Positions 8,838 through 17,604 of a stretch of 64,000 nt of DNA are shown here, in pieces. Under the pieces are notes generated by a model. The model saw only the letters and a list, made by a program, of their open reading frames with translations, ran no database searches and was not told the DNA's origin. How positions within the stretch are numbered: the first letter of the stretch is position 1; every line of letters starts with the position of its first letter. The position numbers were made by a program, and so were the translations under genes. This DNA comes from Trueperella pyogenes. GTDB lineage: Bacteria > Actinomycetota > Actinomycetes > Actinomycetales > Actinomycetaceae. The DNA lies in NCBI RefSeq assembly GCF_001070855.1, contig NZ_JVLH01000003.1:1-64000 (forward strand), in the 5' to 3' direction.

Positions 8838-9175
8838 AATAATTCTCCTAAAACTCCATTGTTCTGCGATAAAAACGGATCATCACAAACTGATCCAACA
8901 GGCAAGATCATCACTATTCCCGAGTAAATTACCCGGCTTTTCGGCATCTCTTGCCGACAATGAACGGCTAACTCCGTTCAAGACTCGCTTCCGCTTAGAC
9001 GCATTCAGCACCAGAGCAAAGGCAAGTCGATACACTCCTTCCCTCGTTATTTGAAAATGCATTTTTAGGCCTATCGCTGGATCAGTGCGATTCCATCCAT
9101 GACATCGCATGACTACAGAGAGGACGATGCCGAGGAATGCGATAGCTAAAGGTCTGGGCAGCATCGTTACTACCC
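8838..9175. other. Non-coding stretch upstream of NCS1 permease 1
   Basis: No convincing gene is seen here; a 103-codon frame has no family features and a low-complexity arginine/leucine-rich product. The stretch holds the inverted repeat at 8961-8980 and presumably the permease promoter, for which no clear -35/-10 pair could be assigned. Confidence 0.5.
8961..8980. promoter_or_regulatory. Inverted repeat TGAACGG-N6-CCGTTCA, possible operator
   Basis: Perfect 7-bp arms with a 6-base spacer lie 124 bases upstream of the NCS1 permease start. The size and symmetry suit a dimeric regulator. A related but differently spaced AACGGA-N6-TCCGTT occurs at 19332-19349 near the second NCS1 permease. No regulator gene is nearby. 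Confidence 0.4.
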
Positions 9176-9211
9176 GGGGGTAGCAGCACCACAAATGATG
9201 CTGCTACCCCC
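9176..9211 (-). terminator. Hairpin downstream of gcl
   Basis: GGGGGTAGCAGCA at 9176-9188 pairs perfectly with TGCTGCTACCCCC at 9199-9211 (13 bp, 10-base loop), about 60 bases past the gcl stop. It lacks a T tract. It probably ends the catabolic operon or protects its 3' end. Confidence 0.65.
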
Positions 9212-9272
9212 TACTTCAAATACCTGTTTTCGGTATTTTCTGCAGGAAGAGAACTGAAGACGCGGTTCGCTA

Positions 9273-11048
9273 CTACTTCGCGAGTCCAATCGCGCAAGGT
9301 GCATCTTCTGTGGGGTTTTCCGCGACCTCTTCAAATTCGTTGACGTTATCGATAGCGGCTCCCATCGAAATATTCGTCACGCGTTCAAGGATCGCTTCAA
9401 CCACAACGGGGACACGGTATTCCTTTGCGATCTTCGGTGCCTCCGCGAGCGCTGCCGCTAACTCATCGGGGTTGTGCACGCGAATTGCCTTACATCCAAG
9501 TGCTTCAACCACACCAACATGATCCACGCCGTACCCCCCTGTTTCAGGGGCATTGATGTTCTCAAACGACAATTGGACTTGGTAATCCATATCGAATGCT
9601 CGCTGGCTCTGCCTAATAAGTCCCAGGTAGGCGTTATTCACAACAACATGCACATATGGAATATTGAAGTGCGCAGCGACTGCAAGTTCCTCAATGAGGA
9701 ATTGGAAGTCATAGTCACCCGAAAGTGCAACAACCGGAGTATCCGGATCGGCAACAGACGCACCAATGGCTGCTGGAATTGTCCATCCGAGAGGACCGGC
9801 TTGACCGGCATTCACCCAGTGGCGGGGCTTAAATACGTGAAGCATCTGAGCCGCAGCGATCTGTGAAAGGCCGATCGTCGTGACATAGCGAGTTTCAGGT
9901 CCAAATGCGCGGCACATCTCTTCGTAGACACGCTGCGGCTTAAGCGGAACGTTGTCGAAATGGGTCTTGCGAAGCATCGTCGACTTACGCTCATTACATT
10001 CATCCACCCACTGGTTGTATCGAGTGAGCTCTGCACCGTAGCGGTCCTTGGCAGCAGCGAGCAATTCAGCGAGTGCTGCCTTAGCATCGGATACCGACCA
10101 AAAGTCCGGCGGGAACACGCGACCAATCTGAGTTGGTTCGATATCGACGTGGACGAACTTCCTACCCTTTCGATAGGTTTCCAAATTGCCACAGTGACGT
10201 GCAGCCCAACGATTACCGATACCGATAACCAAGTCTGAATCCATCATCGTTGCATTTGCATAGCGCTGCGATGTCTGGATTCCCGCCATTCCCTGAGCCA
10301 AGCGATGATCATCCGGGATACTTCCCCAACCCATAAGGGTCGAAATAACAGGGACCCCAAGATATTCAGCCAAGGCAATGAGGTCCTCAGATGCGTCGGC
10401 ACCGATGACGCCTCCACCGGCCAACAGGATTGGGTGCTCAGACTCATCCAGCATGTCGAGAATTCGATTTGCCTGGAGGGCAGTCATACGCGGTTCGCAC
10501 ACTGGCAGAGGCTCGTAGGTATCGATATCAAAATCGATTTCAGCAACCTGGACATCAAAAGGCAGGTCAATCAAGACGGGACCACGGCGACCAGAGCGCA
10601 TACGACGGAAGGCCTCGGCAAAGGTTCCGGGAATCTGCGCTGGTTCGAGAACCGTAACTGCCATTTTGGTGACAGGCTTCGCAATCGATGCGATATCCAC
10701 GCCCTGGAACTCTTCCTTATTCAACATTGGACGGGTTGCCTGGCCAGTGATGCACAGGATCGGGATTGAGTCCGCACTCGCCGAGTACAAACCAGTGATC
10801 ATATCGGTGCCACCGGGACCCGATGTTCCAATGCAAACACCGATATTTCCAGACTTTGCACGCGTAAAGCCCTCTGCCATGTGGGAAGCGCCCTCAACGT
10901 GACGCGCAAGCACATGGCGAATCCCGCCATGCTCTTTCATTGCTGAATAAAGCGGGTTGATAGCAGCACCCGGCACCCCAAATGCCTGTGTTGCCCCCTC
11001 CTTCTCAAGAATACGAACGATTGCATCAACAGCGCGCATTCGTGACAT
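9273..11048 (-). CDS. gcl: Glyoxylate carboligase (tartronate-semialdehyde synthase)
   Basis: ThDP enzyme that condenses two glyoxylates to tartronate semialdehyde and CO2. The 591-residue protein is collinear with E. coli Gcl along its whole length (for example [19 protein letters not shown] and [18 protein letters not shown]). The diagnostic change is present: residue 51 in [14 protein letters not shown] is Val, where other ThDP enzymes have the catalytic Glu. It starts two bases after the stop of the tartronate-semialdehyde reductase gene, with GGAGA before its ATG. It is the last gene of the minus-strand cluster and shows that glyoxylate is an intermediate of the pathway. Confidence 0.97.
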   Translation of the reverse strand: MSRMRAVDAIVRILEKEGATQAFGVPGAAINPLYSAMKEHGGIRHVLARHVEGASHMAEGFTRAKSGNIGVCIGTSGPGGTDMITGLYSASADSIPILCITGQATRPMLNKEEFQGVDIASIAKPVTKMAVTVLEPAQIPGTFAEAFRRMRSGRRGPVLIDLPFDVQVAEIDFDIDTYEPLPVCEPRMTALQANRILDMLDESEHPILLAGGGVIGADASEDLIALAEYLGVPVISTLMGWGSIPDDHRLAQGMAGIQTSQRYANATMMDSDLVIGIGNRWAARHCGNLETYRKGRKFVHVDIEPTQIGRVFPPDFWSVSDAKAALAELLAAAKDRYGAELTRYNQWVDECNERKSTMLRKTHFDNVPLKPQRVYEEMCRAFGPETRYVTTIGLSQIAAAQMLHVFKPRHWVNAGQAGPLGWTIPAAIGASVADPDTPVVALSGDYDFQFLIEELAVAAHFNIPYVHVVVNNAYLGLIRQSQRAFDMDYQVQLSFENINAPETGGYGVDHVGVVEALGCKAIRVHNPDELAAALAEAPKIAKEYRVPVVVEAILERVTNISMGAAIDNVNEFEEVAENPTEDAPCAIGLAK

Positions 11049-11050
11049 GG

Positions 11051-11950
11051 TTAGTTTCTCCGTTCGACTTCAATTCCACTAAGTGTTTCGATGATTTTGA
11101 TGATGACCGAGTGATCCTGCTCCGCGAATCCGCATGCACAAACCGCTTCAAACAGCTGCAATACACAAGCGGTTACGGGAAGTACACAGTGAGCTTCATG
11201 TCCCACTGCCATGGCGATATCCATATCTTTTAGGTGGAGTCCCGCTGCGAAGGTCGGCGTGAATTCATGCTCGATCATCTGCGGTCCTTTCAGATCAAGG
11301 ATTCGCGAGCCAGCTAGCCCACCTCTAAGAGCGGAGAGCGCAGTCGCTGGGGCAACTCCACTCTTCTTCAGAAGGACAGCGGCTTCCGCTACCAATGCCA
11401 GAGTTCCACCGACAATGAGTTGATTGGCCGCCTTTGTCACCTGGCCAGAACCTACCGGTCCCATGTAAGTAATTGAGCGCCCGAGAAGCGCAAGTACTCC
11501 CCGCGCTTTTTCAAGGACGCTTTCATGGCCTCCGACCATGATGGACAATGCCCCCTCGGATGCGCCGGTAAGTCCGCCAGACACCGGCGCATCCAAGAAA
11601 TCCACTCCCACTTCTGCTAGCTGCTCCGCAGCAGCACGCGCATCAGCCGGAGAGGTAGTTGACATGTCAACGAAGAGGCAAGATGGAGTGAAGCGGTGCT
11701 TATAACGCGTGACGATATCGTTGACAACGCTACCGTTTGGCACCATCGTGATAACGACATCGACGTCCGAAAGAACTTCTTCAACGGAGGAGCAAACTGT
11801 GCCGCCAGCCTCTCCAAAGCGTTCATTTCTTTCAGGAACACGAGAATAGCCTTTAACGGAATACCCACCACGAAGCAGGTTTATTGCCATTGGCAACCCC
11901 ATAGTGCCAATGCCGACAAAGCCTACCGTCATGCGCTTCCCTGCGCCCAT
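11051..11950 (-). CDS. glxR: Tartronate-semialdehyde reductase (3-hydroxyisobutyrate dehydrogenase family)
   Basis: NAD(P)H enzyme that would reduce tartronate semialdehyde to D-glycerate. The Rossmann motif [16 protein letters not shown] is at the N-terminus, the substrate motif [20 protein letters not shown] is in the middle, and the catalytic lysine lies in [16 protein letters not shown]. About 299 residues, normal for the family. The start at 11950 is chosen because GGAGGG lies 5 bases before it; an ATG at 11932 also fits homology, and the frame is open further upstream. It sits two bases before gcl and 26 bases after the TIM-barrel gene, the gcl/hyi/glxR grouping of glyoxylate operons. 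L-threonate dehydrogenase (LtnD) is a close relative and cannot be ruled out, given the DUF1537 kinase nearby. Confidence 0.82.
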   Translation of the reverse strand: MGAGKRMTVGFVGIGTMGLPMAINLLRGGYSVKGYSRVPERNERFGEAGGTVCSSVEEVLSDVDVVITMVPNGSVVNDIVTRYKHRFTPSCLFVDMSTTSPADARAAAEQLAEVGVDFLDAPVSGGLTGASEGALSIMVGGHESVLEKARGVLALLGRSITYMGPVGSGQVTKAANQLIVGGTLALVAEAAVLLKKSGVAPATALSALRGGLAGSRILDLKGPQMIEHEFTPTFAAGLHLKDMDIAMAVGHEAHCVLPVTACVLQLFEAVCACGFAEQDHSVIIKIIETLSGIEVERRN

Positions 11951-11976
11951 GATTCCCTCCATTTCCTCTTTATCAC

Positions 11977-12900
11977 TCAGAGGGTGCGCCAAGCCTCGCG
12001 CAAAGTACGCTTCGCATCAGCAATAACGGCTTCAGAAGTCTGCTCGCCCAGCGGTTGGACTTCAAAAGCAACGATATTTCGATCGGCAGCGTCTTCAACC
12101 AGGTAACCGTTTTCCAGCAGACCACGTAGGAATTCGCGGACCTCAGGAACCTTGCACTCGCCCTTTGGGTGTCCAAAATAGGGATGCTTATCGCCAAATG
12201 CCGGATCCGTCGGGTCGTTGATCACACACGTTCCAATATGCGCATGGTTGATGTAGTCCGCAGACACATGAAGTGCTTCATGGATGGTCTCGGTCTGCAT
12301 CGGCAGATGCGAGAGATCGATCATCAAGCCGAAACTAGGCACCGACTTACGAACCTCCTGCGCAAGTTCGACTGCGAGTCGGTTTGAACCGATAAGTGCA
12401 CGCTTGTCGGTGGAGTCATCGAAAGTCTCGAGCGACAGCATCAAGTCACCCTTTGACTGCGCATAGCGACCAATCTCAGTGATTGATTCGGCGAGAAGTT
12501 CAAGAGCCTTTTCCTGCTGTTCCTTTGCCTGGGGGCGCGGACCAGAGAGGAAACCAAACTTACGAGCGCCGAATGCATAGGCCTGATCAACTGCTCCCTT
12601 AAGTACGTCGATCGCCTGCTGACGCTTCTCAGGGTCGGGAGAATTCAAGTCAAGCTTGCCGCGTAAAATAAATGGTTGTGCGCCAAAACCAACACGGACA
12701 CCCGAGGTCGTAAGAAGGTTCTTCACTCGTTCATGTTCATCAGGAACATCAACGTGGGTGACCTCAATTGACTCAAAGAACTCATCGCACACGATCTTGG
12801 CAACAGAATCCGCGATCGGCCCCTCACCAGACATCGCGAACGGGTAGGCCATAAAGTGGACAATGCCAACACGCATGTAGTCATGTAACGACTGTTTCAT
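11977..12900 (-). CDS. Sugar-phosphate isomerase/epimerase-like TIM-barrel protein
   Basis: A 307-residue AP-endonuclease-2/xylose-isomerase-like TIM barrel. Metal-site residues typical of the superfamily can be seen: Glu in SLETFDD, Asp and His in LMIDLSHLP, His in NHAHIG and Glu in AFEVQPLG. It is longer than E. coli hydroxypyruvate isomerase (about 258 residues). It may be a hydroxypyruvate isomerase (Hyi), a 2-oxo-tetronate isomerase (OtnI-like) or another C3-C6 epimerase. Hyi would interconvert hydroxypyruvate and tartronate semialdehyde beside gcl. The start at 12900 (MKQSLHDY) is set by homology; the open frame upstream overlaps the transketolase gene. Confidence 0.75.
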   Translation of the reverse strand: MKQSLHDYMRVGIVHFMAYPFAMSGEGPIADSVAKIVCDEFFESIEVTHVDVPDEHERVKNLLTTSGVRVGFGAQPFILRGKLDLNSPDPEKRQQAIDVLKGAVDQAYAFGARKFGFLSGPRPQAKEQQEKALELLAESITEIGRYAQSKGDLMLSLETFDDSTDKRALIGSNRLAVELAQEVRKSVPSFGLMIDLSHLPMQTETIHEALHVSADYINHAHIGTCVINDPTDPAFGDKHPYFGHPKGECKVPEVREFLRGLLENGYLVEDAADRNIVAFEVQPLGEQTSEAVIADAKRTLREAWRTL

Positions 12901-12925
12901 TTTGATCTTCTTTCCGAGTTTGCAG

Positions 12926-13864
12926 TTACTTTGCCTGGATTGCTTCCAAAGCGGTTGCAGCGATAGGCTCCGCTCGAAGTCCGAAGTAATCCATGAGTTC
13001 GTCCATGGTTCCAGACAGTCCAAAAACGTCTTTTGTACCAACCCGTCGCAGTGGGACTGGATATTTTTCACAGAGGGTTTCAGCGACAGCTGATCCCAAG
13101 CCATTCAGAATCGAATGCTCTTCAACTGTGACAACTGCGCCGGTCTTCCTTGCGGATTCAGCAATTGCTTCCGAATCGATAGGCTTAACCGTATGCATGT
13201 GAAGAACCTCAGCGGAAACACCCTTTTCCGTAAGAATCTCGGCTGCCTTAAGCGTTTCAAAAAGCATATTGCCCGTTGAGATTAGCGTGACGTCACTGCC
13301 TTCACGGAAGCGAATTGCTTTACCAATTTCAAACGGGGTATCGGCGGTCGTCACGTCCGGGACCTTCAGTTTCCCAACACGCAGATATACAGGGCCGTCG
13401 TATTCATATGCAGCACGCACGGCTTTTTCCATCTCACACGAATCTGCGGGAACAATCACCGTCATGTCCGGAATCGCACGCATCAGTCCAATGTCTTCAA
13501 GAGGAAGGTGCGTTGCGCCTTCTTGGGCGGCAGAAGTCCCGGCATTGTGACCAACGATTTTCACATTCCTACCGGAGTATGCGACCGAAATTCGAACTTG
13601 GTCATATCCGCGTCCAGTGAGGAAGTTGGCATATGCATTCGCAAATGGGACCTTCCCAAGCGCGGCCATACCTGCAGCGGTTCCAACGATGTCGCACTCG
13701 GCAATTCCCATATTGAAGAATCTGTCCGGAAACTTGTCGCGGAATCGATTCGTGTAATTCGACTTTGCACAATCAGCATCAAGAACGAAAACATCATCAT
13801 GCTGTTGTCCCAATTCAATGAGCGCTCGCGCATAACCTTCACGAGGTTCGGTAGTAGTCGTCAC
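12926..13864 (-). CDS. Transketolase, C-terminal subunit
   Basis: Second half of a two-gene transketolase: pyrimidine-binding (PP-like) domain plus transketolase C-terminal domain, 312 residues. The catalytic glutamate that activates ThDP is in MGIAECDIVGTAAGMA; a typical HxxE-containing stretch (VEEHSILNGLGSAVAE) lies in the C-terminal third. It starts with GTG overlapping the stop of the N-subunit by four bases (GTGA), so the pair is translated together. Split transketolases in catabolic clusters often act on unusual sugars or as transaldolase-like carboligases. The donor/acceptor here is unknown. Confidence 0.9.
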   Translation of the reverse strand: MTTTTEPREGYARALIELGQQHDDVFVLDADCAKSNYTNRFRDKFPDRFFNMGIAECDIVGTAAGMAALGKVPFANAYANFLTGRGYDQVRISVAYSGRNVKIVGHNAGTSAAQEGATHLPLEDIGLMRAIPDMTVIVPADSCEMEKAVRAAYEYDGPVYLRVGKLKVPDVTTADTPFEIGKAIRFREGSDVTLISTGNMLFETLKAAEILTEKGVSAEVLHMHTVKPIDSEAIAESARKTGAVVTVEEHSILNGLGSAVAETLCEKYPVPLRRVGTKDVFGLSGTMDELMDYFGLRAEPIAATALEAIQAK

Positions 13865-14679
13865 TTCAATTCCTCCAGAGCTTGTGCAAGTTCTTCATCC
13901 GTCGGAGCTAGGCCGTGGAACTTCGCGGTGTTTTCCATGAAGGACACACCCTTACCTTTGATCGTGTGGGCAATAATGATGCTCGGCTTCCCCTTAAACC
14001 GCATCGCACTTTCGAAAGCAGCATCAATCGCTGCAATATCGTGCCCATTGATTTCGATGGCGTTCCAGCCGAATGCTTCCCACTTTGCACGGACATCGCC
14101 GATAGACAAAACCTCATTGACGGGACCATCAAGTTGGATCTTGTTGTAATCAAGAATTGCACAGACGTTATCAAGGCCATAGGCGGCAGCTGACATCGCA
14201 GCCTCCCAAACTTGGCCTTCTTGAATTTCTCCGTCACCAAGCATGACGTAGTAACGCGAGTCCATGCCATCATGCTTAGCGGCCAGCGCTGCACCATTTG
14301 CAACAGAGAGCCCCTGCCCCAGAGAACCCGAGGACGCATCAACACAATCAAGATGAAGATTCGAGGGGTGCCCTTGGAGACGAGTGTGCATGTCTCGGAA
14401 TGTCATAAGTTCTTCGCGAGGGAAGAACCCGCGTGCGCTCATCGCAGCGTAGTAGGCGGGAGTGCAGTGTCCTTTTGAAAGAAAGAACATGTCACGGCCA
14501 TGCCAGTGAGGTTCGCTAGTACGTACACGCATGTATTTCATGTACAGAACCAGCAACACATCGATGGCGGAAAGAGAACCAGCCGGATGGCCGCTTCCCG
14601 CATGGTGCACCATTCGCACGATATCGCGACGGCACTCGAGAGCAGTCTGCTCGAGGCTCTCAATTTCTTCCTGTTTCAA
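13861..14679 (-). CDS. Transketolase, N-terminal subunit
   Basis: First half of a split transketolase (272 residues): the ThDP diphosphate-binding domain, with GHPAGSLSAIDVL, FFLSKGHCTPAYY, SGSLGQGLSVANG and the ThDP/metal motif GDGEIQEGQVWEA followed by DYNKIQLDG. The start is taken as TTG at 14677-14679, preceded by AAAGGA at a proper distance; an ATG 7 bases upstream is out of frame and stops at once, and the open frame further upstream enters the hairpin at 14701-14734. It lies downstream of DUF3830 and overlaps the C-subunit gene. Confidence 0.9.
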   Translation of the reverse strand: MKQEEIESLEQTALECRRDIVRMVHHAGSGHPAGSLSAIDVLLVLYMKYMRVRTSEPHWHGRDMFFLSKGHCTPAYYAAMSARGFFPREELMTFRDMHTRLQGHPSNLHLDCVDASSGSLGQGLSVANGAALAAKHDGMDSRYYVMLGDGEIQEGQVWEAAMSAAAYGLDNVCAILDYNKIQLDGPVNEVLSIGDVRAKWEAFGWNAIEINGHDIAAIDAAFESAMRFKGKPSIIIAHTIKGKGVSFMENTAKFHGLAPTDEELAQALEELK

Positions 14680-14700
14680 TGCATATCCTTTCTTCTGTGG

Positions 14701-14734
14701 GTGTCCTGGCGAGATCACCATCTCGCCAGGACAC
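14701..14734 (-). promoter_or_regulatory. Intercistronic hairpin between DUF3830 and transketolase genes
   Basis: GTGTCCTGGCGAGAT and ATCTCGCCAGGACAC form a perfect 15-bp stem with a 4-base loop. It sits 18 bases after the DUF3830 stop codon and ends about 20 bases before the transketolase TTG. There is no T tract. It may be an attenuating or mRNA-processing/stabilising element within the operon. Confidence 0.6.
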
Positions 14735-14752
14735 CCTGAGTGTCATGCGCGC

Positions 14753-15172
14753 TTACTCATCAATTTCGCGGAACGAAATCTCTTGGGCACCTTCCCAAAG
14801 GAACTTTTCGCCCAAGGCAGCAAGGTTCTCGTTGCCTTCGATGATCGTCGCGAAGTGGTTGCCAGCCAGCTGCCCCGCCTTCGAGGCAAAGTTGACGTAT
14901 CCGTACGCAAGGAGCAGTTCCGTCTCAGATACACCACCGGGGTAGATTACGAGCTCACCGGGGTGCGGGTAGCAGGTTCCGTTCTCAGGCTTGATGCCAA
15001 GATCAAGATCGCCAAAAGGAATCCATCCGGCCTGGCCAGACCAACGAACATGAATGATCTTTGAGGTCAGACCAAGAAGATGCTTCTTGAAAGCTTCAAC
15101 GGTCTTAGGCGCAGCTTCATCCTCATAGCGAGCCTTGAAGGTGTAGCCTCCAGCGGTAATTTCGAGCAGCAT
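14753..15172 (-). CDS. DUF3830 family protein (cyclophilin-like fold)
   Basis: A 139-residue protein that I recognise as DUF3830, a small family with a predicted cyclophilin-like fold and no assigned activity. Conserved blocks are APKTVEAFKKHL, IHVRWSGQAGWIP, PGELVIYPGGVSETELLLAYG, FASKAGQLAGNHFATI and EKFLWEGAQEISF. AAGGAACA precedes the ATG. It lies between the carbamoyltransferase and transketolase genes, 35 bases after the former, so it is probably a member of the ureide pathway. Whether it is an enzyme, a binding protein or an accessory factor cannot be told. Confidence 0.78.
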   Translation of the reverse strand: MLLEITAGGYTFKARYEDEAAPKTVEAFKKHLLGLTSKIIHVRWSGQAGWIPFGDLDLGIKPENGTCYPHPGELVIYPGGVSETELLLAYGYVNFASKAGQLAGNHFATIIEGNENLAALGEKFLWEGAQEISFREIDE

Positions 15173-15207
15173 TGTTCCTTTTTCCTTTCTTATTGTTCTG
15201 TCTGTAA

Positions 15208-16203
15208 TCAGTTGCCGAGGATCGATGCAAGCAGAGCCATGCGGATGGAAACCGACTGCAAAATTGCGCGGAAGTGCAACTGATGCGGAGTGTTATCGAT
15301 ACGCAGATCCATCTCGCCCTTACGACGCGGCAGGGTGTGAGTCACGTAGATCATGTGGCCCTTCTCTGCCTCATCCTTGAGGGTGTCGTAGCGGACGAAG
15401 TAACGATCCATCAAGGTCTTGAACTCGTCTGCCTTTGCGCCAGCGGGAGCAGAGCAACCCGGCAGGTAGATGAGGTCCTGCTTACGGACAAATTCGTTGA
15501 AGGAATCCTGTTCGAAATCGAATTCTTCATTCAATTCGACGTTAAATTCATTGCGAATACGGTCGGTCACCTCAGAGGGAGTACGGCGATCGGAATCGGA
15601 TGCGATAGAGACATTTGCACCCAGGCGAGCAAGTCCGTAGGCCATCGAGTGGCCGGTGCGTGCTTCAACCATGTCAGGCGAGACAACTGCGACATTCAAT
15701 CCCTCGATACGACCGAAACGACGCCACAGTGTATAGAGGTCAAGAAGCGCCTGGGTCGGGTGTTCCCAGTGGCCCCAACCACCGTTAATCACGGGGCATT
15801 CTGCGGACTCGGCTCCTCGGCGAGCTTCCTCTTCATCGTAGTGGCGGAGAACGATCAAATTGGCGTACTGCGAAATGCAGCGCATCGTATCTTCAATCGA
15901 CTCTTCCTTCGCCACCGAAGAGGTCACTTTCGGATTTGCCTCAACAATGACGTGGCCACCCATACGCTCCATAGCGGTCTGGAAGCTCATACGGGTACGC
16001 GTTGACGGCTGGAAGAACATCAGCGCGAGCATCTTGTCATCGAAAAGGTCGATCTTCGAGCGGTTGAACAGCTCAAGGGCCTTACCAAGTTCGAACAGGT
16101 TGTAGAGCTGTTCGTTCGAGAGATCGTTGATCGAAATGAAGTTCTTGCCAGCGTGGTCAACGGCATCGATCAGTTCGCGCATTGAGCGCATGTGTTCAGA
16201 CAC
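15208..16203 (-). CDS. Aspartate/ornithine carbamoyltransferase-family protein, unknown acceptor
   Basis: A 331-residue carbamoyltransferase. Carbamoyl-phosphate site residues are intact: STRTR at 67-71, Lys99, Arg120 and HPTQ at 148-151. The C-terminal HTLPRR (289-294) resembles the HPLPR of aspartate carbamoyltransferases. The 240s region, where ATCase uses a conserved Arg/Gln pair to bind aspartate, instead reads LPGCSAPAGAKADEF, so aspartate is unlikely to be the substrate. It begins at a GTG with AGGAG before it, directly after allantoinase. The context suggests a catabolic transcarbamylase that phosphorolyses a ureido compound (allantoate, ureidoglycolate or oxalurate) to carbamoyl phosphate, as proposed for YgeW and oxamate transcarbamylase. 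No carbamate kinase gene lies in the window. Confidence 0.85.
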   Translation of the reverse strand: MSEHMRSMRELIDAVDHAGKNFISINDLSNEQLYNLFELGKALELFNRSKIDLFDDKMLALMFFQPSTRTRMSFQTAMERMGGHVIVEANPKVTSSVAKEESIEDTMRCISQYANLIVLRHYDEEEARRGAESAECPVINGGWGHWEHPTQALLDLYTLWRRFGRIEGLNVAVVSPDMVEARTGHSMAYGLARLGANVSIASDSDRRTPSEVTDRIRNEFNVELNEEFDFEQDSFNEFVRKQDLIYLPGCSAPAGAKADEFKTLMDRYFVRYDTLKDEAEKGHMIYVTHTLPRRKGEMDLRIDNTPHQLHFRAILQSVSIRMALLASILGN

Positions 16204-16250
16204 AATAACTCCTGTGTTACTTAGTGTTTTCTATTGAATGAAGAGCGCCC

Positions 16251-17591
16251 TTAGGCGTGGAACAATTCCGTTCCCACTTTTGAATCCCTAGTCAGCTCTG
16301 TGTTTCCGCGCAGGATTGTTTGCTTCACAACTCCGCGCATCTCCCGACCGTCGTAGGGAGAAATCTTGTTCTTATGCTCCAGTTCAGCAACCTTCACGGT
16401 GAAGGTCTCATCCGGCGCAATGATGGCAAAGTCAGCATCGTTCCCGACCGCGATTTCACCCTTCCGGGCAATGCCGAAATTTCGAGCAGGATTTGCGGCG
16501 AACCAACGAGCAATATCCTGTAGCTCGACATCAAACTGCTTGCCTGCTGTCCAGATGGCGGAGAAACCAAGCTGAACAGATGAAACACCGCCCCAAGCCT
16601 GCGCAAAGTCGCCGATCTCAAGGTGCTTCAGATCTGCAGTACATGGAGAGTGGTCAGAAGCAATATGGTCGATCGTGCCATCGATGAGTCCCTGCCACAG
16701 CTTCTTGCGATTCTCGTCCTCACGAAGTGGAGGCGCACACTTGTACTGGGTTGCACCGTCTGGAATTTCCTCAGACGCAAAGGTCAGATAGTGAGGACAC
16801 GTCTCGACAGTGACTCGCACTCCTTCAGCCTTAGCACGTTGAATATCGTCAAGAGCTTCTGAACTGGACAGGTGAAGGATATGTACGCGAGCACCCGTCT
16901 CTTTAGCCAGTTCCAGCAGGTTATGGATCGCAGTGTTCTCAGCACTCCGCGGACGCGAGTTCAAGTAATCCTGGTACTTTTGTCCACCGATCTGGGGTGC
17001 CTGCGCAAGGATTTCTGAGTCCTCGGCATGGACGATAAGGACTGCATCAAGACGCGCAATTTCCTCGAGCGTCTCCTTGATCTGTTCGTAGGTCAGATAT
17101 CCATATTCATCAATGCCGGAATGAGCCGTGAAACATTTAAATCCATAAACTCCGTGTTCCCAAAGAGCTTCCAGATCAGGAACATTCCCCGGAACCGCGC
17201 CACCCCAGAAGCCGACGTCAACCGAGAGCTGCCCCTCTGCTGCCACTCGCTTAACATTTAGGTTTTCAAGGGTTGTCGTCGGAGGATTCGAATTGAGAGG
17301 CATGTCAAGAACCGTTGTAATTCCACCGGCGAATGCGGCGCGAGTCGCACTCTCATAGCCTTCCCATTCTGTCCGGCCTGGCTCATTGATATGCACATGC
17401 GAGTCCACGAGCCCTGGCATCAACACCTGGTCGTCCGGAACGATAATTTCTTTCGCTGCATCAACCGGAGCATCGAAGTCATCTATTCCACCGATAACCC
17501 CATTGCTAACGAGCACTGCACAGGGACGAATTCCATCAGGGAAGACGGTCCGCTTTGCTCTAATAACAAGGTCTACTGCTTGAGTTTCCAT
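16251..17591 (-). CDS. allB: Allantoinase
   Basis: Cyclic amidohydrolase that opens allantoin to allantoate. The 446-residue protein has the dihydroorotase/hydantoinase metal motif GLVDSHVHINEPG, a carboxylatable lysine in GVYGFKCFTAHSGID, ETCPHYLTF and ASDHSPC, and the AllB-type stretch FAQAWGGVSSVQLGFSAIW. Resemblance to E. coli AllB is stronger than to dihydroorotase or D-hydantoinase, though a hydantoinase cannot be strictly excluded. The start at 17591 (METQAVDL) has AAAGGTG upstream; the open frame continues into the permease gene. It follows NCS1 permease 2 by 13 bases and precedes the carbamoyltransferase by 47. Confidence 0.9.
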   Translation of the reverse strand: METQAVDLVIRAKRTVFPDGIRPCAVLVSNGVIGGIDDFDAPVDAAKEIIVPDDQVLMPGLVDSHVHINEPGRTEWEGYESATRAAFAGGITTVLDMPLNSNPPTTTLENLNVKRVAAEGQLSVDVGFWGGAVPGNVPDLEALWEHGVYGFKCFTAHSGIDEYGYLTYEQIKETLEEIARLDAVLIVHAEDSEILAQAPQIGGQKYQDYLNSRPRSAENTAIHNLLELAKETGARVHILHLSSSEALDDIQRAKAEGVRVTVETCPHYLTFASEEIPDGATQYKCAPPLREDENRKKLWQGLIDGTIDHIASDHSPCTADLKHLEIGDFAQAWGGVSSVQLGFSAIWTAGKQFDVELQDIARWFAANPARNFGIARKGEIAVGNDADFAIIAPDETFTVKVAELEHKNKISPYDGREMRGVVKQTILRGNTELTRDSKVGTELFHA

Positions 17592-17604
17592 GTCTTTCAC
17601 CTTT

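Noticed and set aside
8883-9194. A 103-codon frame upstream of NCS1 permease 1
   Set aside because: No ribosome site, no family features, and it ends inside the gcl hairpin; judged chance.
15208-16203. Calling the carbamoyltransferase pyrB with allB as pyrC (pyrimidine synthesis)
   Set aside because: No other pyr genes are near, the aspartate-binding loop is missing, and the amidohydrolase carries allantoinase motifs.
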